A stretch of 64,000 nt of DNA from Saitoella complicata NRRL Y-17804 (GCF_001661265.1 NW_017567006.1:186001-250000), one strand, 5' to 3'. Positions 53,080 through 64,000 are shown, numbered from the stretch's first letter. Notes: a model not told the origin generated them from the sequence alone. Translations and numbers: made by a program.

Positions 53080-53446
53080 GCTATAAGCTGGTGAGTTTCT
53101 CTGCATGGCATAATTTTGTTTCGTCGGATTTGTTTGTAATTGCAGTTGCGATTGTGGGAGTTTTGTTACCTGTACTTTAGTGTTTATATTGTGGTTTACC
53201 CGTTACGATATCTTGGTTTGGTTGATAGGAAAAAGCGACATGTTATTTGCTACATCGAAGAGTTTCTTTCTTACTCGTTGTTCATACGCTTCTCTTGACT
53301 TCATTACCGTACGCGTCGGAGTCGATTGCCTGAGCTCGTGCCGCCCTGACTCGGATCGCTGCGTCGCGGTGTACGTCGGCGCGAAACACCAAGCTGCCCA
53401 ACCAGCTGCACCATTAACAAGGATCTGCTCCGACAAGGACCTTACA
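53080..53446. other. intergenic, nothing recognised
   Basis: 367 bp with the SDH1 3' UTR and the promoter of the PWI gene. No motif was recognised. Confidence 0.4.
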
Positions 53447-55221
53447 ATGAGTAACTTTAGAGGCATATCCCTCGAGCAAGATGGCCGCTTCACCAACGCC
53501 GAAGCCCGCTTAATGAAGACCATGTCCTTCCCTCCCGAATTCAAGATGAAAGTGGATATGTCCAAAGTCAACTTGGAGGTCATCAAGCCATGGATCGAGG
53601 ATAAAGTCATTGCGATGATGGGAGTTGAGGATGATGTCGTTGTAGATTTTGCGGTTGGGTTGTTGGAAGAGAGTGGATCGGTGAGTTGGTTCATATTGGC
53701 CGCTGGCTTTGTGGTTGTGCTGACATATATGTGTGGTGATAGCCCGACCCACGAAAGATCCAGATCAGCTTAACCGGTTTCCTGGAGAAAAACGCCCCGG
53801 CATTCACAAAAGAGCTCTGGAACCTCCTACTCTCCGCACAAGACAACCCAACCGGAATCCCAACCGAACTCATCGAGCTCAAGAAAGCCGAGATGAGAGC
53901 CCGAAAAGAAGAAGACGATCGTATTCGTCAAAATATCCAGGGGAGGCAGCCACCAAACGGAAGCTTTGGAGGACGGGGGAGGGTCGATACGAATGTGGCG
54001 GGGAGGTTCATTCATGGGCCGCAGCATGGGAGGGAGGAGAGGGGTCAATTTGATCAGGGTTTCCGTGGTCGTGGAAGGGGAGAGAGGGATCCGAATCGGA
54101 GGGATGTGTATATTCCTGGGGGTAGGGGTGGGCCGCGCGGTAACTACGACAACCGGGATAGACGCGACCATCGGGACAACCGTAATCCTCGCGACAACCG
54201 CGACAATGGCAACGGCCGTGATCCTCGCGACAGACGTGACGACCGTTTTCGTGGACGTGAAAGAGACGATAGCCGCGACAGGAGGGACCGCAGCGGACGT
54301 GACGAGAGGAGGAATGGCCGCTCAAGGAGCCCAGAGCGGAACAGCAAGACCGTTGGTCAGGCTCCCGGTGTTCGACCTGCGGAAACAGATGTCACACCTG
54401 TGTACTCTCCTGTAAGGGAGGAGGTGGGAAGGGATGCGACTCCGGGACGGAGCAGAAGTAGGAGTAAGGCTAGAGTCATGGCGAAGGACGATACCACGCC
54501 GGCGCATTCCCCGGTAAGGGAGCGCAAGCGCAGAGACGCGAGTCCAAACCGCAGTAGGAGTAGGAGTAAGAGCAGAAGAAGGAGCAAGCACGAGAGCAGG
54601 AGCAGGAGCAGAAGCACGCACAGAGACAAAAGGAGGAGAAGCTACAGCAGGGACCGTCGTGACCGCAAGGGATCCAGAAAACTTGATGATCGTGATGATA
54701 GACGATCCCGAAGGCATCGTCATAGATCAAGGTCTCGTTCGCGCGAGCGCGGAAGGAGGTCTTACTCCCGTCGACGAAGATCACCTAGTCGTTCTAGGTC
54801 CCGATCGAGGTCGAGGCCGAGGGATGACCGGAAAGACAAGCACAGAAGCTTGAGAAGATCGAGGTCACCATCTCCTCGTGGCGATCGTCAACGAAAATCC
54901 GAATTAACCCCGATTACGAGTGAAGAACAACCACGAAGGAGCCTAGCACCAAAGAAAGCAAAGGCCAAGACACCCCAGCCTGCTCCTACAGCTGGACCGG
55001 CGTCCCGGCAGGAGACAATGCAAGAAAAAGAAGACCGCTTGCGTGCGGAAATTTTGAAGAAGAAGCGACTTAGCCAATCTCCGGAGCACAACAGACGAAA
55101 GAGCACCAGTGCTGCCGATTTGCAGAGCAAGCAGGAGGAACTGCGGGCGAAATTGAAGGCATCCATGGAGAAGAAGAAGAGTCAGGAGCAGGCGGAGGCG
55201 GTCCAGGAGAATAAGGAGTAA
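53447..55221 (+). CDS. PWI-domain RS-rich splicing factor (SRm160 type)
   Basis: Exons 53447..53680 and 53743..55221 give 570 residues. The PWI fold occupies residues 15-125: KMKVDMSKVNLEVIKPWIED with the defining PWI tripeptide, KVIAMMGVEDDVVVDFAVGL and, after the intron, PDPRKIQISLTGFLEKNAPA. Then comes an RGG/RD-rich linker (DNRDRRDHRDNRNPRDNRDN) and a long RS domain, e.g. RSRSRERGRRSYSRRRRSP. It ends in a charged coil. In animals SRm160/SRRM1 bridges splicing enhancers and the exon junction complex; PWI domains bind nucleic acid. A nuclear-speckle role is inferred from this layout. The repetitive Arg codons give overlapping antisense open frames that are not genes. Confidence 0.92.
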
Positions 55222-55408
55222 CTTCCATAGCCTTATAGCAGGAAATAACACTTCCAATTCTGACCGAATATACGTTCTATTTATAGCAGATCGCTATCTG
55301 TTTAGTTCGGCCCGTGCTGCACTCCATATGCACGACATCACCACCGACGAGTCGACGGGGTGCGTTGGCCACCAAACACAAACAACTGCCTGTCACCAAT
55401 AGACCATC

Positions 55409-56515
55409 ATGAAGAAGTTCTTTGGCAAGAAAGATAAGTCAGCGGATGACTACGACCCGAACCGCGAGGCTCTCTTTGGCGGCCGTGCGCAGAGTCCTGC
55501 TCCGTCCTACAAGACCAACGATCCCTATTCCCAGCAGCCCGGACACCAGCAAGGGTACAACAACTATCAACCGGCAGGTCTGAGTGGGTATGGTGCACAA
55601 CCACAGAGACCACAGAATAACCAGCGAGCACCGACGAATGACGACCCTAACCGTAATGCGTTGTTCGATGGTATAAGGACGGGTACACCACAGGGTGGAG
55701 TGAACTACCCCCAGTACGGAAACGCTGGACTCGAACAACCCGGATATGGCGGTTACCAGCAACAGCAGCAATCCGCCGTGAACGACTACGTCGCGTACGG
55801 TGGCCGCAGAGACGAGGAACAAGAGGAGGACGAGGATGTCGAGGCCGTCAAGCAAGAGATGCGATTCACGAAACAAGAGTCATTGTCGAGTACCCGTAAC
55901 GCCGTCCGCATGGCCGCAGAAGCCGAAGAGACCGGCCGAAACACGCTTGCGAGGTTGGGAGCGCAGAGTGATCGTATCTCGAACGTCGAGCGGTCTCTTG
56001 ATATTGCGGCGAACGCGTCTCATCGCGCGGAGGAGAAGGCGCGGGAGTTGAAGACACTTAATCGTTCGATGTTTGCGATTCATGTTGCTAAGCCGTGGGG
56101 ACGTGCGAAGCGTCAGGAAGAGGAGGAAATGCGTATTACGGAGCGTCATGAGACTGAACGTAACGAGCGTGAAGCGAACAGGAAGTACGCATATGATTCT
56201 CAGCGCCGTGTCGATGCTGCACTGAGCGGGAAGGACCAGGGTAAGACCACTTGGGCTGAGAGGAAACAGGCGAGTTTGGCGGAGAGGTCGAAGTACCAGT
56301 TTGAGGCTGATGAACAGGACGATGAGGTCGAGAAGGAGATTGATTCGAATTTGGATACGCTTTCTGGTGTTGCGAGTAGGCTTAGGGGATTGGCTGTTGC
56401 GACGAACGAGGAGATTACGATGCAGAACGCGAAGCTTGACAGGATTGGGGACAAGGGAGATAACTTGGATACCCGTATGCATCTCAACACTGAGCGTTTG
56501 AAGCGTATCAGGTAG
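55409..56515 (+). CDS. SEC9: t-SNARE Sec9 (SNAP-25 family)
   Basis: A single exon encodes 368 residues. The N-terminal 135 residues are Gln/Gly/Tyr/Asn-rich, with two copies of DPNR-AL (YDPNREALFGG and DDPNRNALFDG). The Qb SNARE helix runs from MRFTKQESLSSTRNAVRMAA to about residue 215, with heptads and a central Gln-type layer. The Qc helix is at the C-terminus: EKEIDSNLDTLSGVASRLRG then LAVATNEEITMQNAKLDRIG. No membrane anchor or cysteine cluster is present, as in yeast Sec9. With Sso and Snc it drives exocytic vesicle fusion at the plasma membrane. Confidence 0.94.
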   Translation: MKKFFGKKDKSADDYDPNREALFGGRAQSPAPSYKTNDPYSQQPGHQQGYNNYQPAGLSGYGAQPQRPQNNQRAPTNDDPNRNALFDGIRTGTPQGGVNYPQYGNAGLEQPGYGGYQQQQQSAVNDYVAYGGRRDEEQEEDEDVEAVKQEMRFTKQESLSSTRNAVRMAAEAEETGRNTLARLGAQSDRISNVERSLDIAANASHRAEEKARELKTLNRSMFAIHVAKPWGRAKRQEEEEMRITERHETERNEREANRKYAYDSQRRVDAALSGKDQGKTTWAERKQASLAERSKYQFEADEQDDEVEKEIDSNLDTLSGVASRLRGLAVATNEEITMQNAKLDRIGDKGDNLDTRMHLNTERLKRIR

Positions 56516-56644
56516 ATGGAGTAACAGTTTTGGGGTTTGATTTTTGATTTTGGACTGATGGGAGTAAGGTAATCATGTTATTGGGTATCAATATTATCAT
56601 ATGAAAACGCCTACCTAAGAATACCAATTTGCGTACAGCGTACA

Positions 56645-58713
56645 TTACACATTAGCATTCGTAATCTCAATGCCCAACCCCGAAGGACCTCGTCTCGCCG
56701 ACGGCCGCCGGCGGCCTCGCAGGTCCAAAACGTCCTTTAATTCTAGGACAACGTTCTTTCCAACCTCTCGGTCTTTCTTCTGAATTTCTGCTGCTTCGCG
56801 GTCTTTCTTCATTTGCTCGATGCGTTCTGCTCGGGTTGGACGGGGTCCTTCGCGAGGTTTTTGACGCGGATCTTCTGCGATGGCTTCGAAGACTTTTTCT
56901 TTGTCGTTGTCTTCGGTGTAGAGACCTAGAGGTGAGGGGGCCCCGACAGAGATCATCCAACTATCCGGTCTCGGCCTTGGTGATCGGTTCACACGGAGTG
57001 TAGGTGCTACTTCTTCGGTCTCCGTAGTGTTGCTGACGCTCAACCCCGGCATGCTTCCAGACGGACTTGCTGGTTCAAGAGTAGGCGATTGCAGCGAGGA
57101 CTTGCTGAACAAGTTCGTCAGAGATGACCGGCCCTTTTCCCAGTCCGCCATCAAGGATCGCAGGTCTTGGCCAATCGAGTCGTATTGTGACAAGAGCTCC
57201 TCCTGGGATTCTGGTTCCGGATTACCTTGCAACAATCGCGCCGAATCTTCACGTACGATATGCATTTTTGCGGTCACGCTTCTTAGTGTATGCGAAAGGG
57301 AGCTGATCCCACGAATGTGCGTCTTGAGCCGGTCTCCATTACCGGACGATCCCAACAACGGCGTCAATGGAATATCAAGTCGACGCTCATCTTCATCGAT
57401 AGCGCGTCTCATCTCCCCGTTCAACTGCTCCATCAGATCGCCCAAGACCTTCACCTGCTCGCACAGAGCCTTCCACCTCGGTCGTTCGTCCGCATCACCA
57501 GCGTCCACTGCGAGCAAACAGCAAAGACCTTCCCGTCGGCGAAGGTGCATTTTATGGAAGGCTGCTTTAAGCGCGGTTAGACTCTCAGGGTCATCCACCG
57601 TCCGCACGCTTTCCGCCTCGTCACCTGCCTCGGATTCTTCGTAGTCGGGGATGTTGAACATGTCGCGCAGCGCATAGAGATCTTGCGGCTGCGCCAGCTC
57701 CTTCAATGCAGCATACGCTCGACCGTGCGCTGAGGCAGCGAGGGCCATGGAAGCTGCGAGGGTTGATCTGAGCAGTGCGCAGCGTCGTGATCTTGTATGC
57801 AATTCGAGGCGAGCGATCGGAGGTAAGGGCGAAGAAAGGCGGTATCCTCGGGATACCAGTTCAACCTCTTGTATTCTTGAGAGTAATTTGTTAACAGACA
57901 CATCGAAAGCTTGAGACTGTTGTACAAGCCGGGAGGTGAGGTCCAAAGCCCGTATTCGCAATATTCGAGTATATCGCCGACGCTGTGAAAATTAGTAAGC
58001 ACAATCCAAGGCGGTGTTACAGACGGACAACTCACGGCATGTGCAAACCAATACAACCAAACCAGCACCGAAAGCGTCACCGCCGCCGCAACCCTCGTCC
58101 TCCCATCAGTCCACCTCCCATTCCCTCTCAAACTCCACGCAAACAGCAACACAACCACAAAAACACACCCACCACTCCCACTCCAATACCGTATACTCCC
58201 AGCTTTCTTCGTGATATTGATCCATTCCTCGTCTAGTTCATCCTTGTGGTGGTCGAAAGTGATTTGCTCTGCGTAGAGGGATATGGAGACGTTATCGCCA
58301 AGGAGCTGGGATGTACAGATTACGTAGCGGAAGCGTTCGAGGAAGCGGGAGGTTTCGGTTCGTGGGAGGCGTGGTTTGAGTGCGGTCTATCCACAACATT
58401 AGTATCATTTAGAATCGTTCGAGCTGAGGTGTATGAACCGTGAAGAGAGCCTGAAATCGTGCCCTCCGTGTCGACGCCGCATCACTTGTATGCAACTGCC
58501 TCACCCGCCCCGAACTGATTCTCCGTACAAAGCTCGGCGCAAAACTCGGTTTATTCTCAAACCTTGGTGACTCCTCAACGCCCCAATTCGCAGCTGCCTC
58601 TCCTGAGCCGACGGCTGCATACGATGGTCAGCACAGAACCTTTGATCCGTGGACTGAGACTCACCCTCAAAGTAATCAGCCAGAGGTCCTTCGTGGATCA
58701 GGCCTTCAGACAT
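56645..58713 (-). CDS. vezatin/Inp2-like membrane protein with myosin-binding domain
   Basis: Minus-strand exons are 58665..58713, 58439..58614, 58036..58386 and 56645..57982, giving 637 residues. The start is MSEGLIHEGPLADYFE, like the SPLADYLEGE opening of fungal relatives. After RTETSRFLERFRYVICTSQL come two close membrane spans (YWSGSGGCVFVVVLLFAWSL and VAAAVTLSVLVWLYWFAHA). The conserved vezatin-type block follows: IRALDLTSRLVQQSQAFDVS, VNKLLSRIQEVELVSRGYRL, SRRCALLRSTLAASM. The C-terminal part is acidic and then highly charged coil. In yeast, Inp2 ties peroxisomes to myosin V; in animals vezatin ties adherens junctions to myosin VII. The exon 2 donor is GTTCAT. Confidence 0.85.
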
Positions 58714-58973
58714 AAAGAGACCGTTTATCGAGGTTTCATTAGCAAAGAAGCAAAGGAAATGGATGATTGTATGTAGAAGATGTTCGGTGTTGTTTACCTT
58801 CGACCTTCGGAATTTCGGGCCTGCATACATTTGCGGGGGAGTTCATGTTCGGGCCCGTGCGCCCGCCGCCAAGGCATGGGGAGATGGGGAGGTACTTTCA
58901 AAAGTATGTTAGATTCGTTTGGTTTATGCTTGTTTATTGTGTCTCCAGCAAAGTAGGTTTCTTAGACCACCAC

Positions 58974-60216
58974 TTACTCCTCCTCGTCCTCGCCCTCCTC
59001 CTCCTCGCCATCCAAAATCTCCTGGAACTTTTCCGGCAACACGCCCCCCGCCTCCTCCCTCGCCTCCCTCAAACTCTCAATCGCCTCCTGATATAGCCTC
59101 TCCTGTTTCTCGCCCACAGTGACTTCCGAATACGACATTTTCGCCTCTGCGATGAGCTGTAGCAGTTCCCCGATGGATTCCTTCCTTGCGCGGGTGAGCT
59201 CAAGTGCTTTCGTAAATGAGTCAACCGCCTTCTGGAGAACGTTGCGAGCCTTGATGTAATCTTCGCCTTGGTTCTCCTCGTCCTCTTCGTCATCATCTTC
59301 ATCTTCATCTTCGTCGTCTTGATCCAGTTCATCCTCGATTTTCTCCAGGATTGAGCCAACGATGGTAAGCTGCACAGCGCCGTACCCGTGATGCGCACTC
59401 GCATTCTCTTGCTGTGCCTCGAGGATCTCAGTCCACTTTTTCTCCACCCACTCCAACTTCTCCCGTCCTTCACTCGTGATCTCGACGAACTCGCGTACGG
59501 TATCGAGTGCGACGAAAATCTGCTTCTCCTCCTTCTCCAAAGCCGTAAGGTCCACCGCATCCAAATCCTTCATCCCAGTCTCGATGATCTGCGTCAAAGC
59601 ATTCACATCAGGCTCCTCCTCCGCCTTACTCCACAGGATCTGCGCCTTCCTCAACCACCCCCTCCCCCTAACATACTTCAACCCCCTCTCCTCCCCCTCC
59701 TCTCTCCCCTCAACCTCCAACCCCATATCAGCCCTCTCAATAGCCGCCTCAACATACGCCGCCTCACCATTCTCCTCATCCTGTTCATCAATAAGCGCCG
59801 AGAGCTCGAGGAGTGCGGAAGCGTAGATACGATGGAAGTCGGCGGGGAGGGGGGTAGGGTTTGATTCGTCAGAGTACGCGGCACGGAGCATGCGATCGCA
59901 TTCGTGGATTGTGCCGTAGAGGAGGGGGAGGGCGGTCGCTGGGTCGGTGCCTGTTTGTCATGTCAGCGCCCAGCACATGTAGACCTGGGGAATCCAACGA
60001 ACCTCTCAGTTTCTCGATAGCTGTTTCGAACAACACCGCAAGTTGTCCCTGTTCGTCATCCTCGGCAACCTCCTTCGAGAGCATGACGGTTTGCTCATCG
60101 TCGCCCGTTTGTTCGATGGGAATGTCTTGATCAACAACCGGCGCTGGTGATTCCTCTGTCTTTTGCTTCTTTGACGATGCGGCAGCCTTGAGGCCTCTTG
60201 CTCTCTTGGGTGGCAT
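58974..60216 (-). CDS. ETT1: enhancer of translation termination 1 (Ett1/Nro1)
   Basis: Minus-strand exons are 60003..60216 and 58974..59950, giving 396 residues. It starts MPPKRARGLKAAASSKKQKT, a short basic region, then QGQLAVLFETAIEKLRG and, after the intron, TDPATALPLLYGTIHECDRM. The rest is helical TPR-like repeats, with an acidic run of about 25 Asp/Glu residues near position 290 and an acidic C-terminus. Budding yeast Ett1 aids translation termination. Fission yeast Nro1 controls the prolyl hydroxylase Ofd1 in the oxygen response. The intron donor is GTTCGT. Confidence 0.9.
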
Positions 60217-60405
60217 CTTGGAGTCGAATTTGACGTTTTTTTTTGATGTTTGTGCTTTCGCGCTTCTCGAGCTCGAACCTCTGCATGTATTGGGACCTGC
60301 CGCCTATCGATAAACAAAACAGACCCGTAGAGGTGTAAGTCTTTCTATCTTAAACGGGCACATAATAAATAAGCAGGAAAACTCCAGAACGCCGTCCGAT
60401 CCAGT

Positions 60406-63132
60406 TCAATACTCCCTTAACATGATGTCCCGAGCACGCTGCGCAGCATCAATAATAATATCTGCCTTTTTCTTATCAAAATCATCCTGCATCAATCTCA
60501 ACTGCTCCGAACTGCGTCGATCCCGTCCAGCCCTCATTTCCTTCAATAGCTTAACAATATCCTCTCGAGAAGCAGCAGCAACCAAATGGATATTCTTGAG
60601 CCCGTTCTGCGCAAACATTCGAGCTGTAGCTGATTTGACGTACGGTAGCTTGGCCAACTCAAGGACGTCGTCCTTTACTCCGAAAACCAGACGGTCCCGG
60701 AAGTGTTCCAGCAGCATCGCTAAGGTCCCCCATCCCAACTTCGTACAAAACGCCCCAACCATGGATGCGAAGCCTCCACTCAGATTTGTCAAACTCTGGA
60801 GGAACCCGCGTTCAATGTCAAATTTGGCAGCGACATCGCTCAGGCTGCGTTCGTTGATCAAGTCCTGCAGCATCAACGCGGCGTAAAACCGCTTATGGAT
60901 ACGTAGCCTCTCCACGTTCTCTGGCTTGTCCTCCTTCAATGTAGCCCCCATCGCCATTTTATGCACCAAAGCTGGACTCACTCCCACCGATGACATAATG
61001 CGATTGCCGCTCTCGGAAAGATCTTCGATAGCATTACGGAGAATACCCCAGTCCACTTCGCACTGGGCGTAGACAGGTGTGACATGGTATATGAGATGCA
61101 AATCATCATCAAGCACAATCGTTCGCATACCGCGAGAGAGCTCAGCATGTACGAACAAGCCGTCCTCGGGGGTCATAGCCGATGCAACGACAGCTTGTCC
61201 AACACCTGTAGCGACATAGCTCTTCTCGACAGCGGTATATCCATCAGGATCTTCCTTCACGATTAGCTTGTTCTCGAGAAGATAATCCAAGGACTCGTCG
61301 ACCAGCTTCTTCATCCCCTTCTCATCAGGTTCAGTGGAATAAAGCAGAGTACTCTGTGCGTAAGTCATGACAGCGCTTTCGGTACTGGCGAGATTGGTAG
61401 CGATCACTTCCAACAATGCCCGCTTCAAGCCTCTTTTCTCTGGTTTCAGACAACTCTCGACGGAAGGAAGAGGAGCATGAATGAGTTCATTGACTTTCGC
61501 CGTATCCATCTTGGTGCAACACAGAAAGCTTTCACCAAACGGGTCCTTCCCTGCTCGTCCAGCACGCCCTTTCATTTGGCGGTATGATGCCAAACTCAGA
61601 AATTCACGCCCCATACGCGGGCTTCTGAATATCACACGCCGTGCTGGAAGGTTGATTCCGGCGGCTAAGGTCGCTGTTGCACAAAGGATCTTCAGAACGC
61701 CGTCCGAGTAAGCACCCTCAAGGAGCTCGCGCTCCTCAGTTGTAAGTCCGGCATGATGATATGCAATCCCTTTCATGACGCACCCTTCGAGGATCTCATC
61801 CACTCCCGAAGGCGTGTCTCGCAGCTGCTGAATTAGCTCGATCCGCTTCTCGATGATATCTGCCTGTGCGACGGGAACGAATGAGAATAGAAGCTTCGCA
61901 GTTTCCACGCATGTTCCACGAGCGGAACAAAAAACCAGCACAGAGCCGCCTTCACTGAGGGTCTCCAGCGTCAGCGCAACCAACGCGTTGACAGACGTGT
62001 CTTTCAATGCCTTGTGTTCAGCTTGTGGGATGTTGCATACGGGCTTCGCTGCGGTGTCAAATACAGCATTATCGCGCACAATATATTCATGCAACGGCAC
62101 CGGACGAAAGTCGCACGTAAAGGCATGTGCGCGAAGCCAGTGAGCAAGAAGCGGTAGATTCTTCAGGGTTGCGCTCATACCGACGATCTGAACATCTTGA
62201 TTGATTGCGAGAAGTTTCGTGAGCATGAGCTCGATGATGTAACCTCTGTCTTCGCCAAGCATGTGAAGCTCATCAACTACAAGCACCACAAGCTCGTCGT
62301 GCTTGCCTTCTGATAGAGCGGTATTGACCAAGGAGTTCGCCTTCTCGATTGTGCAGACTGCGATATCTACTGCGTCCCAGGCCTTTTGCTTTTCGCCGCC
62401 AAAGTACCCTGCTACCACTTTGTCGGTACCTTCAAGTAATGACTTCAAGTGCCGTGTTTTCTCGGTGACAATGGACACAAACGGTAGTACCAGGATTGCT
62501 TTACTCTTCGTTTCGAAGACCCTCTTGAGCATAAGAATCTCGGATACCATCGTCTTCCCTCCGGACGTAGGTGCAGTGTAGACGACACTCCGTGATCCAT
62601 CAAGTAGTCCAGGCAAATCCAGGCATTTCGCTTGCCAGTCGTATAGTGTACGGATCCCTTTTCGCGCATAAGCATGTACCAGTGCTGACTGTAAGCCATA
62701 CCTCGGGTGGCCGATATTAAGAGGATCGCTCCTATTCAGTGGGGTAAATGCGGGTCTTGACGACGGCAGCGGAGGCGGCGGCATAGCCAATGTATCCGAT
62801 CCAGCCCACCGCTGCTCTTGTGTCATAGTAGGGCCTTCCGGAAGGACCTCGCCATCGGATGCAACAAGGTCTTCTCCCTCCCGATTGTAGTCCCCAAATT
62901 CGAGGTCATGGATCAGATCAGGGTCTGCCTCGTTGTCTATGGGGTCGTAGTTCTCCTGCAAAAACTCTTCATGGTACACAGGTGGGAAGTCATCGCGCAC
63001 AACTTGGCTGATCGGGGGTGGGATGAAGTCGTTCGGATTCGGAAGCGCATTCACGACCGTCGCAAGCTTCGGACGCTTCTGTGGCGGAACATTGGTAAGG
63101 TCAGGGAAGGTCTTCGGGCGACTCGGTTGCAT
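60406..63132 (-). CDS. HELQ/POLQ-type superfamily 2 DNA helicase
   Basis: A single exon encodes 908 residues. A disordered N-terminus of about 130 residues starts MQPSRPKTFPDLTNVPPQKR. Helicase motifs are complete: Q-like LYDWQAKCLDLPGLL, motif I VVYTAPTSGGKTMVSEILML, motif II VVDELHMLGEDRGYIIE, motif III IVGMSATLKNLPLLAHWL, motif IV-V region IAYHHAGLTTEERELLEGAY and LCATATLAAGINLPARRVIF, and motif VI SYRQMKGRAGRAGKDPFGES. The C-terminal winged-helix, ratchet and helix-hairpin-helix parts follow (KLPYVKSATARMFAQNGLKN). No polymerase domain follows, so this is the HELQ (Hel308/Mus301) form. The family unwinds stalled forks and helps process strand breaks. Confidence 0.93.
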   Translation of the reverse strand: MQPSRPKTFPDLTNVPPQKRPKLATVVNALPNPNDFIPPPISQVVRDDFPPVYHEEFLQENYDPIDNEADPDLIHDLEFGDYNREGEDLVASDGEVLPEGPTMTQEQRWAGSDTLAMPPPPLPSSRPAFTPLNRSDPLNIGHPRYGLQSALVHAYARKGIRTLYDWQAKCLDLPGLLDGSRSVVYTAPTSGGKTMVSEILMLKRVFETKSKAILVLPFVSIVTEKTRHLKSLLEGTDKVVAGYFGGEKQKAWDAVDIAVCTIEKANSLVNTALSEGKHDELVVLVVDELHMLGEDRGYIIELMLTKLLAINQDVQIVGMSATLKNLPLLAHWLRAHAFTCDFRPVPLHEYIVRDNAVFDTAAKPVCNIPQAEHKALKDTSVNALVALTLETLSEGGSVLVFCSARGTCVETAKLLFSFVPVAQADIIEKRIELIQQLRDTPSGVDEILEGCVMKGIAYHHAGLTTEERELLEGAYSDGVLKILCATATLAAGINLPARRVIFRSPRMGREFLSLASYRQMKGRAGRAGKDPFGESFLCCTKMDTAKVNELIHAPLPSVESCLKPEKRGLKRALLEVIATNLASTESAVMTYAQSTLLYSTEPDEKGMKKLVDESLDYLLENKLIVKEDPDGYTAVEKSYVATGVGQAVVASAMTPEDGLFVHAELSRGMRTIVLDDDLHLIYHVTPVYAQCEVDWGILRNAIEDLSESGNRIMSSVGVSPALVHKMAMGATLKEDKPENVERLRIHKRFYAALMLQDLINERSLSDVAAKFDIERGFLQSLTNLSGGFASMVGAFCTKLGWGTLAMLLEHFRDRLVFGVKDDVLELAKLPYVKSATARMFAQNGLKNIHLVAAASREDIVKLLKEMRAGRDRRSSEQLRLMQDDFDKKKADIIIDAAQRARDIMLREY

Positions 63133-63577
63133 ATCGAGCGAAGAATATATCGCTGTCTGTCACCGCTTCATCGATACATGTATCCAGGGAAAGACGGGTT
63201 CGATGCTGCTCAGGGTTCACTTTCCGAATCGCCAACCGCGAAATAAGGTTTCCGGCGCCGGGGGCGCCCTACGGTCCGGTAAGCGGTAACGGAAGACAGT
63301 CGGAAATCTTTTGGGATAATATACAAACAACAATGCTCATCATCATTCATGAATTATAAAACAGTCAATCAATTTTGCAACACGCCGCGTTCTCACCAAT
63401 TGACTCGCGGTCTTCCAAACCCTACTCACGCTGGCCACCCCGCCAAATTTCCTCGCAGCGCACGAACTTTTGTTCCCCCGTCCCGGCAACTTCCTTACGA
63501 GCAACGACTTCGAGTCCGCCTAAGGCTTAAACAGATTCGAGTGTTCTCTTTTCTCTAACCGACCGTCAATAATCAAA
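63133..63577. promoter_or_regulatory. divergent promoter, HELQ-like helicase and RPP0
   Basis: 445 bp between two start codons. GACTCGCGG (63402-63410) is followed by AAACCCTA at 63417-63424, much as in the RPS13 promoter where GACCTCGCG precedes AAACCCTAG. Confidence 0.45.
63417..63424 (+). promoter_or_regulatory. AAACCCTA element of RPP0
   Basis: It starts 161 bp before the RPP0 ATG, against 160 bp in RPS13. It is a telomere-repeat-like Tbf1/HomolE-type core. Binding is inferred. Confidence 0.5.
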
Positions 63578-64000
63578 ATGGGTGGATCTCGCGCACAGAA
63601 GGCTGAGTACTTCGAGAAGCTCCGTGTTCTCTTGGAGGAGTACAAGTCCATCTTCATCGTTGGTGTCGACAATGTGTCTTCCCAGCAGATGCACACCATC
63701 CGTAAGAAGCTCCGTGGTGATGCCGTCGTCCTCATGGGTAAGAACACCATGGTTCGCCGTGCCATCCGTGGCTTCCTCGGTGAGTTCCCCGAGTACGAGC
63801 GCTTGTTGCCCTTCGTCAAGGGTAACACCGGTTTCGTTTTCACCAACAGTGACTTGAAGACCATCCGTGACACCATCACCTCCGTCACTGTCGCTGCCCC
63901 TGCCCGTGCTGGTGCCGTCGCCACCACCGATGTCTTCATCCCCGCTGGTAACACCGGTATGGAGCCCGGAAAGACCTCTTTCTTCCAGGCTTTGGGTATT
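63578..64000 (+). CDS. RPP0: ribosomal stalk protein P0 (uL10), 3' partial
   Basis: 141 codons are present and the gene runs off the window. [60 protein letters not shown] and [15 protein letters not shown] are near-invariant in eukaryotic P0. The segment [20 protein letters not shown] and FFQALGI follow. P0 binds 25S rRNA at the GTPase centre and carries the P1/P2 dimers that recruit elongation factors. No intron is seen in this part, and codon bias is strong. Confidence 0.98.
   Translation, partial: MGGSRAQKAEYFEKLRVLLEEYKSIFIVGVDNVSSQQMHTIRKKLRGDAVVLMGKNTMVRRAIRGFLGEFPEYERLLPFVKGNTGFVFTNSDLKTIRDTITSVTVAAPARAGAVATTDVFIPAGNTGMEPGKTSFFQALGI

Noticed and set aside
51424-53106. 560-codon open frame antisense to SDH1
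   Set aside because: It mirrors the strongly C-biased codons of SDH1 and reads as Val/Leu/Gly/Ser/Thr-rich text with no family features.
54008-55257. Several Leu/Arg-rich antisense frames over the RS domain gene
   Set aside because: They are by-products of repeated Arg and Ser codons in the PWI/RS protein.

Overview
The window is nuclear DNA of a fungus, most likely an ascomycete. Genes are dense and lie on both strands. Introns are short (about 50-60 bp) with CTAAC/CTAAT-like branch sites. The gene set is fungal: Met2, Sec9, Ett1, a group-X hybrid histidine kinase, a Cut2-like securin and a vezatin/Inp2-type protein. I cannot place the species further. About 37 protein genes are supported, along with three identical tRNA-Ile(AAU) genes. 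Exon boundaries were read by eye from splice signals and frame continuity.

Layout. 0-5 kb: 3' part of eaf6, a small SET-domain protein, two tRNAs, a MITE, a class III sirtuin and a securin. 5-13 kb: penta-EF-hand protein, DHA-type MFS transporter, an unknown disordered protein, NAD(P)H-hydrate dehydratase and RPS13. 13-24 kb: receiver-domain protein, ubiquitin protease, STN1, membrane-anchored pirin, a doubtful F-box locus, LETM1 and a 99-residue coiled-coil protein. 24-33.5 kb: MEF2-type MADS factor, PCNA, RAD17, NOP53 and MET2. 33.7-40.2 kb: one 2149-residue hybrid histidine kinase. 40.6-42.5 kb: third tRNA, cytidine deaminase and dCMP deaminase. 42.6-46.2 kb: a gene-poor accessory island with an unresolved multi-exon locus, an LTR-like fossil, a SAM-domain fragment and two MITEs of different families. 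46.2-64 kb: SnoaL-like protein, CCT4, RPT1, SDH1, PWI/RS splicing factor, SEC9, vezatin-like protein, ETT1, a HELQ-type helicase and the start of RPP0 (uL10).

Functional groupings. PCNA and the Rad17 checkpoint clamp loader are convergent neighbours, with STN1, securin and a HELQ-type helicase elsewhere in the window. CCT4 and RPT1 share a divergent promoter. Cytidine and dCMP deaminase are convergent neighbours in pyrimidine metabolism. The two ribosomal protein genes both carry an AAACCCTA element 160-161 bp before the start codon.

Most notable signals: two near-identical hAT-like MITEs with exact 8-bp target duplications; a second MITE family with internal GCGATTATTTTT repeats; many 5' splice sites with T at +3, including several GTTCG; the matched AAACCCTA elements; and the accessory island with unassigned coding fragments.
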